This document shows, piece by piece, positions 13,950-26,146 of a DNA stretch of 64,000 bases. Below the pieces are notes generated by a model. That model saw nothing but the letters and a program-made list of their open reading frames with translations. It searched no databases and was not told where the DNA came from. The stretch comes from Beaufortia kweichowensis (taxonomy: Eukaryota; Chordata; Actinopteri; Cypriniformes; Gastromyzontidae): positions 2,034,647 to 2,098,646 of the forward strand of contig CM032814.1 in assembly GCA_019155185.1 (NCBI GenBank), given 5' to 3'. The position numbers and the translations under genes were made by a program. The first letter of the stretch is position 1. The number at the start of each line of letters is the position of its first letter.

Positions 13950-15285
13950 TAGATAATAATGTAAAAGCAGTGGTATTTCAAATGCATCCATTTCACATGA
14001 CATAAAGTATGTGAGCCATTGCTTCCATTGTTGACACCGCAGTCCACTGAATGTGGAAGGGCATGATTCAGGAAGTGTCAGACTTAAAAGCTCTTTTTTA
14101 TTCTTCCCCTTAATACAACTGCCAGCTTAGGGATGGGTACCGAAATCAACTGAATGCATTTTTTTCAGTCATTGTGCCTCTCTGTCATGTGATTTAGTAT
14201 TAGGTGATTTAGTATTGCTGCTCAGTTTGGCTGTCGGTCACTATGTGAAAACCTGTTCAGGGCCAGTTATTGTTTATAAATTGGCTAAGACATGGGCCAG
14301 TTGTGGCTCATATGTGGCTCATAATGTCACTCTAGGGCCGTCATTCATTGTTGTGTGTGTCAACCGGAGCTGAGACACAACTATGTCAGTTGCAAGTAGA
14401 ACAATTCAAGTTCCTTCCAGAACTATTCAAATTAAAATAAAAACAAATGATGTTCGGCCATTTGACCAAATGTTCTTTACTTTGATCACAGTGTTTATAT
14501 TTTAAATGCAAAAATTGTATTTAAATTTGGTATATTGGTCTTGTTTCAGGCTATATGGAGATTTCTGGATTGGGGTCAAATGCAAAATCTCCAGCCTCCC
14601 CTTCCAAAACCTGTTTCATTTACAAGACACATACAAACAAACGCATCATCCACAATTACAGCACATGATATGGGAATCAGTCAGGAGGAGTGGGACAGAC
14701 TACAGAAGGCTCTTGACTGGCCTGATCCAGATCATGAAATCACTGAACTGAATCTGAGCACAAGTCCAGTCCACACAACATTCTCTATTGTTGGATTTAA
14801 TGAGAATTATAAAGTGGGAGATAAGATCCGTGTTACTATCACAGCCAGAGACCACAACAACAACTTAAAATCATATGGAGGGGATTTTTTCCAAGCAAAG
14901 CTTTTCAACTCAAAGTCAAAGGTCAGTCAGATATTTTAGATACTGCTAGTTATTATAATGGTGTTGATGTATTGTGTACACTGTAAAGGAAATTTTAATA
15001 TGTCCAATTCTGTCATTAGCGTACAGAGTAAAATGTTACTGTGAAATAATAATTACATTCTACATTATTACCATTATCCATGTTCTTAAAGGCAAGCGTT
15101 TATGGAGAAGTTATTGATCATCGTAATGGCACATACAGTGTTGATCTTCTGCTGCCGTGGCCAGGCGAGGCACACGTGAATGTGCGTCTAGTCCACTCTA
15201 GTGAAGTTATTCAGCTTATTAAAAAGTACAGAGATTCATCCTTCCCACGCAGCCATTACAACGGCTACTATGTAGGACCAGGACC

Positions 15286-15472
15286 TACATTATTAGTTTT
15301 AGGCAAAACAGAGATATGCAGACCTGGTATGACTACACCAGTTCCTGCTGGGTTTTATATGAGAGATATATGGAAGTCTTTTGTTTGCAATGCTCAGACA
15401 TTCAATCCTCCAAAAATGGCAAATTGTCTACAACAAGACAATGGTTTGAGTTTTTGGAAAGAAAAGTGCCAG
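15286..15472 (+). pseudogene. Fused exon 4/6 of copy A with lost catalytic motif
   Basis: After 'ggaccaggacc' (15275-15285) the sequence jumps through about 5 unmatched bases (tacat) into the acceptor region of exon 6. Translation continues in frame from the neurexophilin part into the PC-esterase part until 15429. There the 34-bp loss shifts the frame and a stop follows shortly after. Confidence 0.85.
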
Positions 15473-16933
15473 GTAAGTCATTTATAACCCAGATAGCAAA
15501 CAACCATTAAATCAATGGCTTATTTATATTTTATTTGAATAAATAACAATAGGTTTCCTACATTTATGTTGTGCAACTGACTGTAGTATGTTCTAATGCA
15601 GTAACATTTACACATTTTATGTGTGTTTCAAAGCTGTCTTACAAATGAAAAGCATTAATTCAAATGTTCATGTTTTTATATTTTTTAGCAATTAAACGAG
15701 TAGACCTCCACACTCCTAAAATCGGTGGACCCTTGATGATTTTAGAAATGAATAACAATATTGTTATTCATTGGAGACCACATGGTGTTCCTTTGCGATT
15801 TTACAAAATGCTTGTTACTGATCTGCATTATATCAGCAATGATATTGATAATATAGCAGGTGGTAGTCATGTAGTTGTTGTCTTCACATATTTTGCCCAC
15901 CTGGTTTTTCACCCAATGACATTTTATGTATATGAAGTGGCCAAAATTCGTCAGGCTGTTATTGCACTACTGACACGTGCACCAGAGACTACTGTCATTA
16001 TCAAGTCCGGCAACACTGGAGGCTTAAAGGTACACTTATAGATGTTTATGCTATGTTATGATAACATTTTCTGTCCAACAACTATATAGAAAATGCTGTA
16101 AATTGGCACTGGCAGCTACATTTACTAATAACATTCCCTCCACAAAATCTAGTCTGTGTTAATTATTTGTAATTATTATTAATGGAAAGTCAATAGTCTC
16201 TTTCATACATAGTGTACAACCTGTTAAATTGTAGCTAAATTCCCTTATTTCTGGTTTGATGATATTCACAAATCAGCACCAAAAATAATTAGCTATTAAA
16301 TGAATGCTTAATGCTAGATTCAAACCCAGTTTCATTATTTGTTGCTGATTTTGTTGTTCCAGACCATATTTCAAAGTGACTGGCTTGTGAAGCAGTTAAA
16401 CATAGTGATGAGAGAGATGTTCAGTGGTATTAAAGGAGTGGTCTACTTGGATGTCTGGCAGATGACGTCATGCCATTATCTACGTGAAGATATTCACCCA
16501 CGTCCTGTTATAATTGCTAATGAGATAAACCTGATGCTTTCACACATCTGTCCTTCCTGATACATTTTACACAATTATATTTAATATATTTACTATACAT
16601 ATATGTTCATACATAAATATAGTTGCTTTATATTGTGGTGCTGCTGCTGGTTTTGTTAATGTGAAGGGAAATGTTAATAGCTGTTCATTGACATTCTTTC
16701 GGGGAGGTGTCAGAAGTTGGCAGAGGAAAGAAGGGTAGTGGGAGTGATTCAGAAAGAGTTTAACTTTGTTTTTTGTTTTGGTTACTTTTGTGGAGATAAG
16801 CGTGTGATTATTTGTTTTCCAGTTTTGTTGTTGTTCCTGTGGGAATCAGGGACACCTCCCGATACCGTGTTAGTTTGTATAATTGCAGACAATAAACCAA
16901 AGCCCAGTTTGACTGTTTTAGCTCTGTATCCTA

Positions 16934-17187
16934 CACTGAAAAACTAAAGGATCCTGGAGGAACCATTTAGGGTTTCTCAACCTGCAAGGAGGACTTCGAG
17001 ACACTTTTTTTTACAAAGAGCAGTTCTCTGAGGAACCATTAAGAGTCTTGGCAGTTCTTGCAGAAACTTGTGGGATCTTTTAGGCACTTTAAATTCAGTT
17101 CTGAAGTTCCTCAGAGGTCCTCCTCCGCGGTTCCATACTGTGTGAAGAACCCCAAATGGTTCTTCAGGATCCTTTAGTTTTACAGTA
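16934..17187. mobile_element. Palindromic MITE, TA-flanked
   Basis: The 254 bp have inverted ends built on AAAACTAAAGGATCC and GGAACCATTT. TA is present on both sides (16932-16933 and 17188-17189). It is noncoding. Three relatives lie in the window: 50346-50602, 57032-57309 and a scrambled one at 23634-23891. Confidence 0.8.
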
Positions 17188-17917
17188 TACTGTATATGTG
17201 TCATAATTTACAGATGCAAAACGTGCCTAAACGTGTTGTGTATGTATATGTGTCATAGTTTACTGGCCTTAAAAATGTGCCTAGATGTTTAAATGCTAAA
17301 AAAAAGGTATTAGCTTGCTTTGTGGAATGAAGGTTTTGTTTTACAATTGTTTCATTTGTTTTATATGTTGGTTACCAAATTTCAAATGCTGGTTGTTGTT
17401 CTTCATGTGTAATTAATGTGTTTGGACTTTTGATTGTTGTAAATCTGTTAACTAAAAAGAGTTTTTTACTGATTTGTTTAGTCATAATTTTTCCCACGGT
17501 TAATCTAATCTGTCCTTTTGCTACTGCTATTTTGTACAATCAGTATGCCTTCTTTAGCCCCTGATGGCATCGATTATTAATTTAATGTAAGAGGGTCATT
17601 GCACTCCAAAGATAGGAAAACTTTGGATTTTGGTTTAAAGAAAAATTGGATTAACATCAAAACCCAGCATGAACTTGACATCAAGTAATGCATCAGGTGT
17701 TGACTGAGTCATTGATTGATTGAGGGGTTTCACCTACTGTAAAAGATGAACATCAGCTGCAAAAAAAAACAGATCTCACCAAAGGAGATTTAATCTCCAC
17801 AAACACAATTACCATCTTCATTTGTTATAAATCAGTAACAAATTACTTTATTTCTATAAAAGCTTTTACTCATCAGGCACAGTTTGTCAATTCAACATAA
17901 GAACATTGGGCTCCTAC

Positions 17918-18672
17918 TAGAGCTGCACGATTCTGACTAAATTGAGAATCACGATTTTTTGTTTCAAATAGAGATCACGATTCTCCAACGATTCTGAACA
18001 GCAACTATAAGTAAATTTACTAAATATTAATTGTTGCAGTATATTTAAAATGTTTAATTTTAATGATTTTTAAATCCGTTTTAATGATTTTTGTATTACT
18101 CACTAATAAATGTTTTACTTGATCAATTACTGGATGAATCAGCATTGAATGAATGATTCATGAAAAATACATTTTTAGAGTCGTTGTCCACACCTAGTGG
18201 CGAAACAATGTAATCGATAAATGCTTTATTTGAAGCGCCAATTTACGTTCAGAATGTGATGTGCTCTGTTTTGATCACGTAGACATTAGTGTTTATATGT
18301 GAACTTTTATCCAGCACTTCTGATCATTTGAATATTTCTAACCAGGGTCATAATAAGACCTCAATTAGGACTGTTCATACAGAATGTGCTTTTCAAAGGC
18401 ACTGCATTATTTATCATAGGTTTTTGTAAACACACATACAGTACACACACGTGTTTGTCTGTTGCACTCGCGTTTTGGGCGTTAACGCTCCGAAATAACC
18501 CTTACACAAAAAATTATGAAAAAGTAGAGCAGTAAAATTTAAAAAAAGTTTTATAGGCTACTGCTTTCTCTGCTTTGGCAGAATCACCAAAAATCGTTGA
18601 AATGTATGAATGAGATCGTATGGGTGTTTGAATCGAGATCGCGATCCTTTAACAATGAATCGTGCAGCTCTA
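17918..18672. mobile_element. hAT-like nonautonomous element
   Basis: The terminal inverted repeat is TAGAGCTGCACGATTC at the left, and the reverse complement closes at 18672. Flanks are GCTCCTAC and GATCCTAC, an 8-bp target duplication with one mismatch, typical of hAT. The 755 bp have no transposase. An identical-position copy is at 51326-52080. Confidence 0.75.
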
Positions 18673-19042
18673 GGATCCTACACAAAAAACTCAATTTTCC
18701 AAACTGGAAACATATTCTGTGAAGAACATGCACATAAAAATATAAGATTTAGTTGCTTAGAGACACAGACATTACGAATCTCATTAATGATGACAATATC
18801 AATGACAATCAATAAAAACACTTCATGTTGCAGTGCATGCTTGGAGTCATGGTTGAGTTTTATACCCAGCATGTATTTTAGAAGTGTTTTATTTAACTGT
18901 CCCCATTGTTGAGATTCTGTTACTAAGCTTTTCCAGTGTTTACTTTTAAGTGCGTTGTTTATTGTAGTACTCCAGGATATTAATTTATACAACAGTTCTA
19001 TAGTTCTCGAATCGGATTGCCTGATAGCCATGCGATATTCCA

Positions 19043-19340
19043 CCAATATCATCACGGGAACCGCTTTACCGTTTGTATTACTCCGCCACTCGACCGATTC
19101 CGCTCCCACCTTCGGCGCCCCTCCCCATACGAGGGCGGAGCGCACTGAGCTCCGTCCGGATCTCCGGGGTTTGCAGTGTAATATGAGGTGTAGCTACCAC
19201 CAGAAAGTTTATAGGGTATGGGGTGTGATAGCCGCCGCCTCCGCGACCGCATCGAACGAGGAAAGACGTGCTTCGGAAGTCTGGACATAGTAAGTCCAAG
19301 TCTGAACATCCAGGAGCGGAGGCAGAAGCGAAGTAGTTCC
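19043..19340. other. CpG-rich patch in the A/B intergenic region
   Basis: GC- and CpG-rich text (for example 'ccgccgcctccgcgaccgcatcg') stands out sharply from the AT-rich surroundings. Open frames exist on both strands, but they change frame between this copy and that at 52452-52755 through one- and two-base indels. It could be an unmethylated CpG island, the promoter of an unseen transcript, or an old insert. No protein is recognised. Confidence 0.4.
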
Positions 19341-19914
19341 GCACAAAAAATAGTAATAAAGACACTCCGTTGTGAATTATGATTTGACTACACACTGGTA
19401 CGGACGATATAACGCGTCTATACAAATGCATTATTAAAGCATGAAGAAAGAAATGCATCACAAGAGTTAACCATCAATAAAATTAAAAAGCTGTTTTAAC
19501 TAACATTGAGACTGACCCATTAATGTTCGTTCTGGTTGACAAATACTAAAATACTGTGACAAAATAAACAGAAAAATTTACTGACACACTTAGACATCAA
19601 CACTCATTATACAAACTGCATTATAACAGTCACCCAACTAAAGCAAACACTGATCACCATAATAGTGTTTTGATGAAATTGCAACATTTTTTAACATTAA
19701 CTGGGAGCGCAAAAGTTATATTGAGTCAATGTTTATTGACATAGAAAAAGCAACAACTTTTAACATTTATTCAATGGTTGCTTGCTATCTGGGACATATT
19801 TCCAGTGGTAAATAAGGCTACCAAAATGTCTTTGCATGCCTATATGTCTTGCACAGGTGCTTATAACTAATCTTTTATTTACAATTTTAAAGCAGTAGTT
19901 TTGTACTGACTTCT

Positions 19915-20090
19915 AAAAAAGACGTCACAAAAACATTTATTTTGGATTCTCAGTGGACGTCTTTTGAACGTTCACTATTGACATCACTTGGACGTCAATA
20001 GTAAATGCTGAAATAACGTCTAAAGAAGACGTCACAAAACCTTTTATTCTGGATCCTCAGTGGACGTCTTTTAGACGTGTCTTTGTTCAA
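19915..20090. repeat. GACGTC-rich tandem-like repeat
   Basis: A unit of roughly 105 bp, holding 'gacgtcacaaaa' then 'tcagtggacgtcttt', occurs twice with drift. This gives five GACGTC palindromes in under 180 bp. A copy is at 53325-53490. It is probably part of a dispersed repeat. Confidence 0.55.
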
Positions 20091-23000
20091 TGGGTAGGAT
20101 GTTTGGGTGGGTGGACCCATTATGTGAAAGATATACAGAACAAAAGTAAAAGTCTATTTAACTTGTTTAATTATTATTATTAACATTATTATTATTTTGT
20201 ATTGCATAAAAATGTTTGTGCCAAAAAGAAAATTTAAACTTAGAAAACTAAAAGAAAGAACAGGATTGTACAGACAGGTCCATCTGGTATAGCATGAACT
20301 GAATGGGACAATCCTGCGTCCCTGCCCCTAGCATTATAGATCACCTGAAAATACAAAATATATACTATAACTGTACTATTACTAATATCTTACACTTGTG
20401 TTGGTTTAATGTATTTTTCAACTGAAATGACCCAAATAATGAAAATGATAGGAGAATAGGCAATAACAAACAAAAACTTTCCATGGCTCCATCTTGTGGC
20501 TTAGAAACGGAACTATCCTCATGTGAATGTCCCAAACACCTAAGTTTTTCAGAAATTAGTTTTGATATTACTCTGAATTCTAATTTGAACAATGCTTTTC
20601 AGTAAAGCTATATGAAGTTCACAAACACATTTGTATTTCCTAGGTCTATGATAGTAAAACATTTATCGTTTTTTAAAGTCTAATGAGGAACAAGGATAGC
20701 ACATGAACAAGAATTAAATGATTATTTGCTTAATCAAATGAATATAGTAAATTGAAATGTAGGATGATCAATTTTATAACATTGACATCTAATTAAATGT
20801 ACAAGCATATAACAGTGCAAAATCACAATTTGAACCATTTTAAATGAATAAACATGTGTTGCTTTAAACTGACAGCATCACACACATTATATGTATTCTC
20901 TTTATACTTGATCCCTTTTCCCTGTACCACACAGAGACATCTGATAGGTCTATTTCTTAAACCTCTATCAATAATGAACAACAATCAGACCAAGACTGTT
21001 GTTTACTCGCGAGGGAGAGAGCAGCTTTGAGATCTTCAGAAAGGTTCTCTGTGACTCTCTCTCTCACTGTGTCTCTCCCTTGCAGCCTTTTATTGTGTAA
21101 AGCAACTCCCATAAAGGAAGTGAAAAGAAACATGTGCACAGAAGTTAAAGATAAGCATTACAAGTGTGGCCCTTTTTAACGGCCTTAACGGCAAACAGTG
21201 TAAAGTTCAAAAAGTTCAAGCATAATAATAGAAAAAACAGGAACAAAAGTCAATGCATAAAATAATAGTCTATGCTTGCAACTCTTAAGATTTATAAAGA
21301 CAGAATAAAGGATAATATATATTTTCTTGATTATATCTTTAACAACATCAACACTTGGTCTGTGATTCACAGTAATGTAATGTTAGAGTAGAGAGACAAA
21401 CACATACTAACATTACAAGACAATTTATTGAAAGTGACAACAAAATCAACAACAACGTGAGAAAAAATAAAATAAAAACAAATCTGCTTGCACAAAATAT
21501 ACAGATGAACAGAATGGAAATAGAAAAAGAATACTTATTATCAGCTCAGCCCCAGAACTGAAAAATATATATTTAACACAGATAAATTGTGCTTTAAATG
21601 TGTACACAATGGAAACAGTTATAAAAGAGAACAATTATTAATCGTTAGTTTTACACTTAAAAGAATTAATTATTCATTATTATTATTTGTTAATTTAAAA
21701 TTATTGATTTAAAAATGCATTAATTTAATTATTACTTTAATTTAGGAATTCATTACAACACTTAAAATACTCCTGAAATTACAAAAGCATAAACATATAA
21801 AGTAAGAAAAGAAACATTTAATTTTTTTCTGTAGAATCTGTATCACTACAAACCTTTTCTGCATCAGAAGGTCATCCGACAAACAATCTATCAGAAACTG
21901 TTTCTCTCGCATGTCAGGGGGTGGCAGACATGTGAGAAAAACATTTTTACCTCATTAGCAATTATAACAGGATTTGGGTGAATATTTTCACGTAGATAAT
22001 GACATGAAGTCATCTGCCAGACGTCCATGAACACCACTCCATTTATACCACTGAACATCTCCCTCATCACCGTGTTAAACTGCTTCACATACCAGTCACT
22101 TTGAAATATGGTCTGGAACAACAAAACAACAACAATAAATGTGGGCTTCTGGCATTATTAAAAAATAGGTTGATTAAATAAAAATATTTCAACAGCCCCT
22201 TTCACACTCAAAAAGAAACATGGCAGAAAATTGGGCGCAGAAATGTAAGTGTACCTTTAAGCCTCCAGTGTTTCCAGACTTGATAATGACAGTAGTCTCC
22301 GGTGCACGTCTCAGCAGCGCAACAACAGCCTGACGAATTTTGGCCACTTTATGGACATAATACGTTAGCGGGTGGAAAACCAGGTGGGCAAAGATTGTAA
22401 TAACGACGACTACATGACCACCACCAGCTATTTTATCAATATCATTGTTGATATAATGCAGATCCCTCATCAGCATTTTAGTAAATCTCAAAGGAACACC
22501 ATGTGGCCCCCAATGAACAATGATATTGTTTTTTAATTCTACAGCCATCAAGGGTCCACCAGTGCGAGGAGTGTGGAGATTCATTCTTTTCAAGCCTAAA
22601 TAAAATAAAAATGAGAATTGTTGCTTTCGGTATTTGTTATTAATGATTGCTTTGAAACAAACATTAGATAATTTAAAATTCAAAACCAAATGGCATCTGT
22701 AAAAAAATATGTAGGGCCTTTTTTTCAGAACTAACTAAAAAACATTCTTGCAATTACTTTGTCTGAGCAGGTGCTAAGATGTTTTAATGATCTATGAAGT
22801 ACTCATACAGGTGAGGGGTCAGCACTTATGCCAAACAGTGCAGAGACAAACTTTTTCTTTTTTCTTCTTTAACACCGTTCCAGGATGGTTGTGTGGTTAT
22901 ATTATATCACAATAAGAAATGGCTCAACTTCACAAAAAGATTTTAGCCTGGACTTAAACCCGGGGACATTGCTGATGTGAGAGTAACTGTGCTGCCTCAT

Positions 23001-23633
23001 TACTTTTATTAACTATTGATTTTATATTTAATTATGTACACTGTAGACTAAAGTAACATGTTAAGTAAAGCTCTTATATGAACTAAGTAGCATACTTGTG
23101 AAGTGATAACTAACTTAACTTAATTTTAAGGTATGTTTAAAGCAATCACGTTTGAAATTTATTCTATTAAACTACACTCGTATAACATGCTATAAATGCT
23201 ATAGAAACGACTTACCTGGCACGTTTCTTTCCAAATACTCAAACCATTGCCTTATTGTAGAGTCTCCTATCAAATAGACAATCTTGTTTTTAAGACAATT
23301 TGTCATTTGTGAAGAACTGAATGCCTCAGTGTTACATACAAAAGATGTCCAGGCGTTGTTAAAATAAAACCCTGCAGGAACCGGTGTGGTCATACCGGAT
23401 CTACATCTCTCCGTTTGGACTAAAGCAAAGAAAGAACATTTAGCTATACAGAAACTATAAGTCTTTTTTATAGTATAACATTATTTACACAACGCTGGTC
23501 TTCTCACATATGAACATACCAATGCCTGCATTGTTGGGAAGAACATTTATGATTTTTTTGTCTCCAGTAATTTCAACATTTGTTAGTTTCCTGCGGAGAA
23601 TAATTGAATGAATGAAGATTTTCTACTCTGTAA

Positions 23634-23891
23634 AAACTAAAGGATCCTGGAGGAACCATTTGGAGTTCCTCACACTGCCACACCGGCGGAACCGTCAGGA
23701 AGACCTCGAGACACTTTTTTACAAAGAGCAGTTCTCTGAGGAACCATTAAGAGTCTTGGCAGTTCTGCAGCTTGTGGGATCCTTTTAGCACTTTAAAAAC
23801 AGTGTGAAGAACCCCAAATGGGGATCCTTTCAATTTGGGCACTTTAAAGTTTTTTTCAAATCAGTTCTGAAGTTCCTCGGAGGTCTCCTAC
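23634..23891. mobile_element. Scrambled MITE at the deletion in copy B
   Basis: The left half matches the D-side MITE (57032 onward). The right half is replaced by rearranged pieces with repeated 'ccccaaatgg' and 'ggatcctttc' segments, then joins exon 4 directly at about 23891/23892. Relative to D, 186 bp net are missing. Confidence 0.7.
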
Positions 23892-25348
23892 TCACAGCAG
23901 CAGTTGCCTTTACTCCAACTTTCAGATCCCCATTTAATATTACATTCCACTTTTCAGTTATCCTTTTCCATTGGGTCCTGGCCTTCAAAGTAACCATAAT
24001 AATGGCTGCGTGGAAAGGACGAATCTCTGTACTTCTTAAGAACCCGTACAACTTCACTGGAGTGGACTAGACGCACAGACACTTGTGCTTGACCTTCCCA
24101 GAGCAGCAGAAGATCAACACTGTATGTGCCATTACGATGATCAATAACTTCCCCATAAGTGCTTGCCTTTAAAAGATTAAAGAAGATGTAAAGTGGTAAT
24201 CTAGCATCCTAACTGTAGGCATACTTCTGTAGGATCCTTTTTTTAAAAGTGTATGAATATTTTTATAGGTATACAACCTAAAAGATATTGATGAACTTAC
24301 TATAACTTGTCAACCAAGCACAAACACTCAAGCATACAAAATTCAACAAGAAACCTTTAAATACAAACCAAATGCATCTGAAAGTACTCAAAAACATACC
24401 TTTAATTTTGAATTGAAAAGCTTTGCTTGGAAAAAATCCCCTCCATATGATTTTAAGTTCTTGTTGTGGTCTCTGGCTGTGATAGTAACACGGATCTTAT
24501 CTCCAACTTTATAATTCTCATTAAATCCAACAATAGAGAATGTTGTGTGGACTGGACTTGTGCTCAGTTGAAGTTCAGTGATTTCATGATCTGGATCAGG
24601 CCAATCAAGAGCCTTCTGTAGTCTGTCCCACTCCTCCTGACTGATTCCCATATCATGTGCTGTAATTTTGGATGATGCGTTTGTTTGTATGTGTCTTGTA
24701 AATGAATTTTGCATTTGACCCCAATCCAGAAATCTCCATATAGCCTGAAACAAGACCAATATACCAAATTTAAATACAATTTTTGCATTTAAAATATAAA
24801 CACTGTGATCAAAGTAAAGAACATTTGGTCAAATGGCCGAACATCATTTGTTTTTATTTTCATTTGAATAGTTCTGGAAGGAACTTGAATTGTTCTACTT
24901 ACATGCTGACATAGTTGTGTCTCAGCTCAGTTGGCCACACACAACAATGAATGGCGGCCTAAGAGTGACTTTATGAGCCACATATGAGCCACAACTGGCC
25001 CATGTCTCAGCCAATTTATAAACAATAACTGGCCCTGAACAGGTTTTCACATAGTGACCGACAGCCAAACTGAGCAGCAATACTAAATCACCTAATACTA
25101 AATCACATGACAGAGAGGCACAATGACTGAAAAAAATGCATTCAGTTGATTTGGTGCCCATCCCTAAGCTGGCAGTTGTATTAAGGGGAAGAATAAAAAG
25201 AGCTTTTAAGTCTGACACTTCCTGAATCATGCCCTTCCGCATTCAGTGGACTCGCGGTGTCAACAATGGAAACAATGGCTCTCGCATACTTTATGTCATG
25301 TGAAATGGATGCATTTGAAATACCACTGCTTTTACATTATTATCTAAA

Positions 25349-25526
25349 GCAGTGGTCTCGAAGCTCAATTCCTGGGCGGTGTCCGGCAGAGTTTAACTTT
25401 GGTCAGCTCCAACAGCCTGCTCTATAATGCTGAAGACCTTGATTGGCTGGATCAGGTGCTTTAATTATAGGGGTTGGATTTAAATGTGTAGGACAGTGGA
25501 TCTCCAGGAACTGAGTTTGAGACATC
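25349..25526 (-). repeat. Interspersed repeat in intron 2 of copy B
   Basis: Inverted partner of 13771-13949, with partly complementary ends around 'gtggtctcgaagctcaattc' and 'ctgagtttgagacatctg'. Confidence 0.65.
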
Positions 25527-26146
25527 TGATCTAAAGCATGTATTTCACATCACCTAAATTTAACATTGATTTGTTAGATGTTAGTGATCTTGTCTTTTAA
25601 TCACATTATGATATTACAGTATATCATGTTTATGCATTATATCATTATTTTACATTAAAACTAAACCAATACTAATATAAACTTAAAGGATTATTTTTTT
25701 AAATCTAAATGAATTCAAAACTATTTATGAGTCATTAAAAGTTACGAAACCGAAACACAAAATACTAAACGAAATACAAAAAATATTTTCAGCTATAACA
25801 ACCCTGCACCACAGAATCAAATAACTAATAATCAGTTAAAGGCAAATATTACAGATAAATTACTACAGCACGTTACATTTCCTGATATAAACACTTTTAT
25901 TTTAATAGCTATTATTTTAAATCATTGAAATGAACTTAACTGAACCCCTCATAAGTTTTTACAAATCGTTAATGATTTACACAAACTTACCATTATACCG
26001 GTTGATGCGCAAAACAACAGCAGCACTGGACAAACACACTGCCGTCTAAAGCGGTGAACTGCACAGAAGGAACAATTGCATTTATTTCTGACTGGTCTTA
26101 ACCATTAAAATATGTCTGTTGTAACCAAAATATAGTAACGTTAATA

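Larger units (their letters stand above)
4925..14921 (+). repeat. Left arm of a large inverted duplication
   Basis: The stretch from about 4925 to 14921 is the reverse complement of about 24400-34080. Matching landmarks include the outer end (4927 vs 34079), a solo LTR (5969 vs 32698), a LINE fragment (about 9296 vs 29860), NXPE exon 1 (13046 vs 27906), exon 2 (13238 vs 26058) and the start of exon 3 (14550 vs 24744). The inner end falls within or at the end of NXPE exon 3, beyond which the introns differ. This arm carries a 1.67 kb insertion (10838-12509) absent from the other arm. The arms are alike but not identical, with scattered substitutions and small indels. Confidence 0.9.
13046..16560 (+). 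pseudogene. nxpe3-like: NXPE3-like copy A, broken by two deletions
   Basis: NXPE-family gene remnant. Exons: 13046-13076 (start ATG), 13238-13305 (hydrophobic anchor ending ASTGIM), 14550-14921, a truncated exon 4 from 15092 to about 15285 fused to exon 6 at about 15297-15472, then 15689-16029 and 16363-16560 (stop). Exons 1-3 join in phase. Against copy C, 472 bp are missing at 15285/15291. This removes the Cys-rich end of exon 4, the intron and all of exon 5, yet the fused exon reads on in frame. A further 34 bp are missing at 15427-15430, between TCT repeats; this shifts the frame and removes the Gly-Asp-Ser nucleophile. The last two exons remain open and match C almost base for base. An esterase cannot be made from it; a short neurexophilin-like product is conceivable. 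The 5' part to exon 3 matches copy B, and the 3' part matches C. Confidence 0.85.
16561..21890. other. Intergenic DNA between convergent copies A and B
   Basis: No gene is supported. Contents are a possible poly(A) signal AATAAA near 16890 for A, a MITE (16934-17187), a hAT-like element (17918-18672), a CpG-rich patch (19043-19340) and a GACGTC-rich repeat (19915-20090). The rest is AT-rich DNA. The same order recurs at 49973-55320. Confidence 0.7.
14649..24704 (+). repeat. Direct duplication block, copy 1 (A 3' half to B 3' half)
   Basis: This stretch repeats in the same orientation at 47555-58299. The offset is 32906 at the start, 33412 after the two deletions in gene A, about 33407 through the intergenic DNA and gene B, and 33595 after the exon 4 loss in B. 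It holds the 3' exons of A, 5.3 kb of shared intergenic DNA and the 3' exons of B. Both ends of the similarity lie inside NXPE exon 3 of the respective gene. Differences are mostly substitutions and one-base indels. Confidence 0.9.

Noticed and set aside
18678..19461. ORFs of 85-155 codons over the CpG-rich patch
   Set aside because: The frame is not kept between the two copies of the block and no domain is recognisable; high GC alone gives long open frames.
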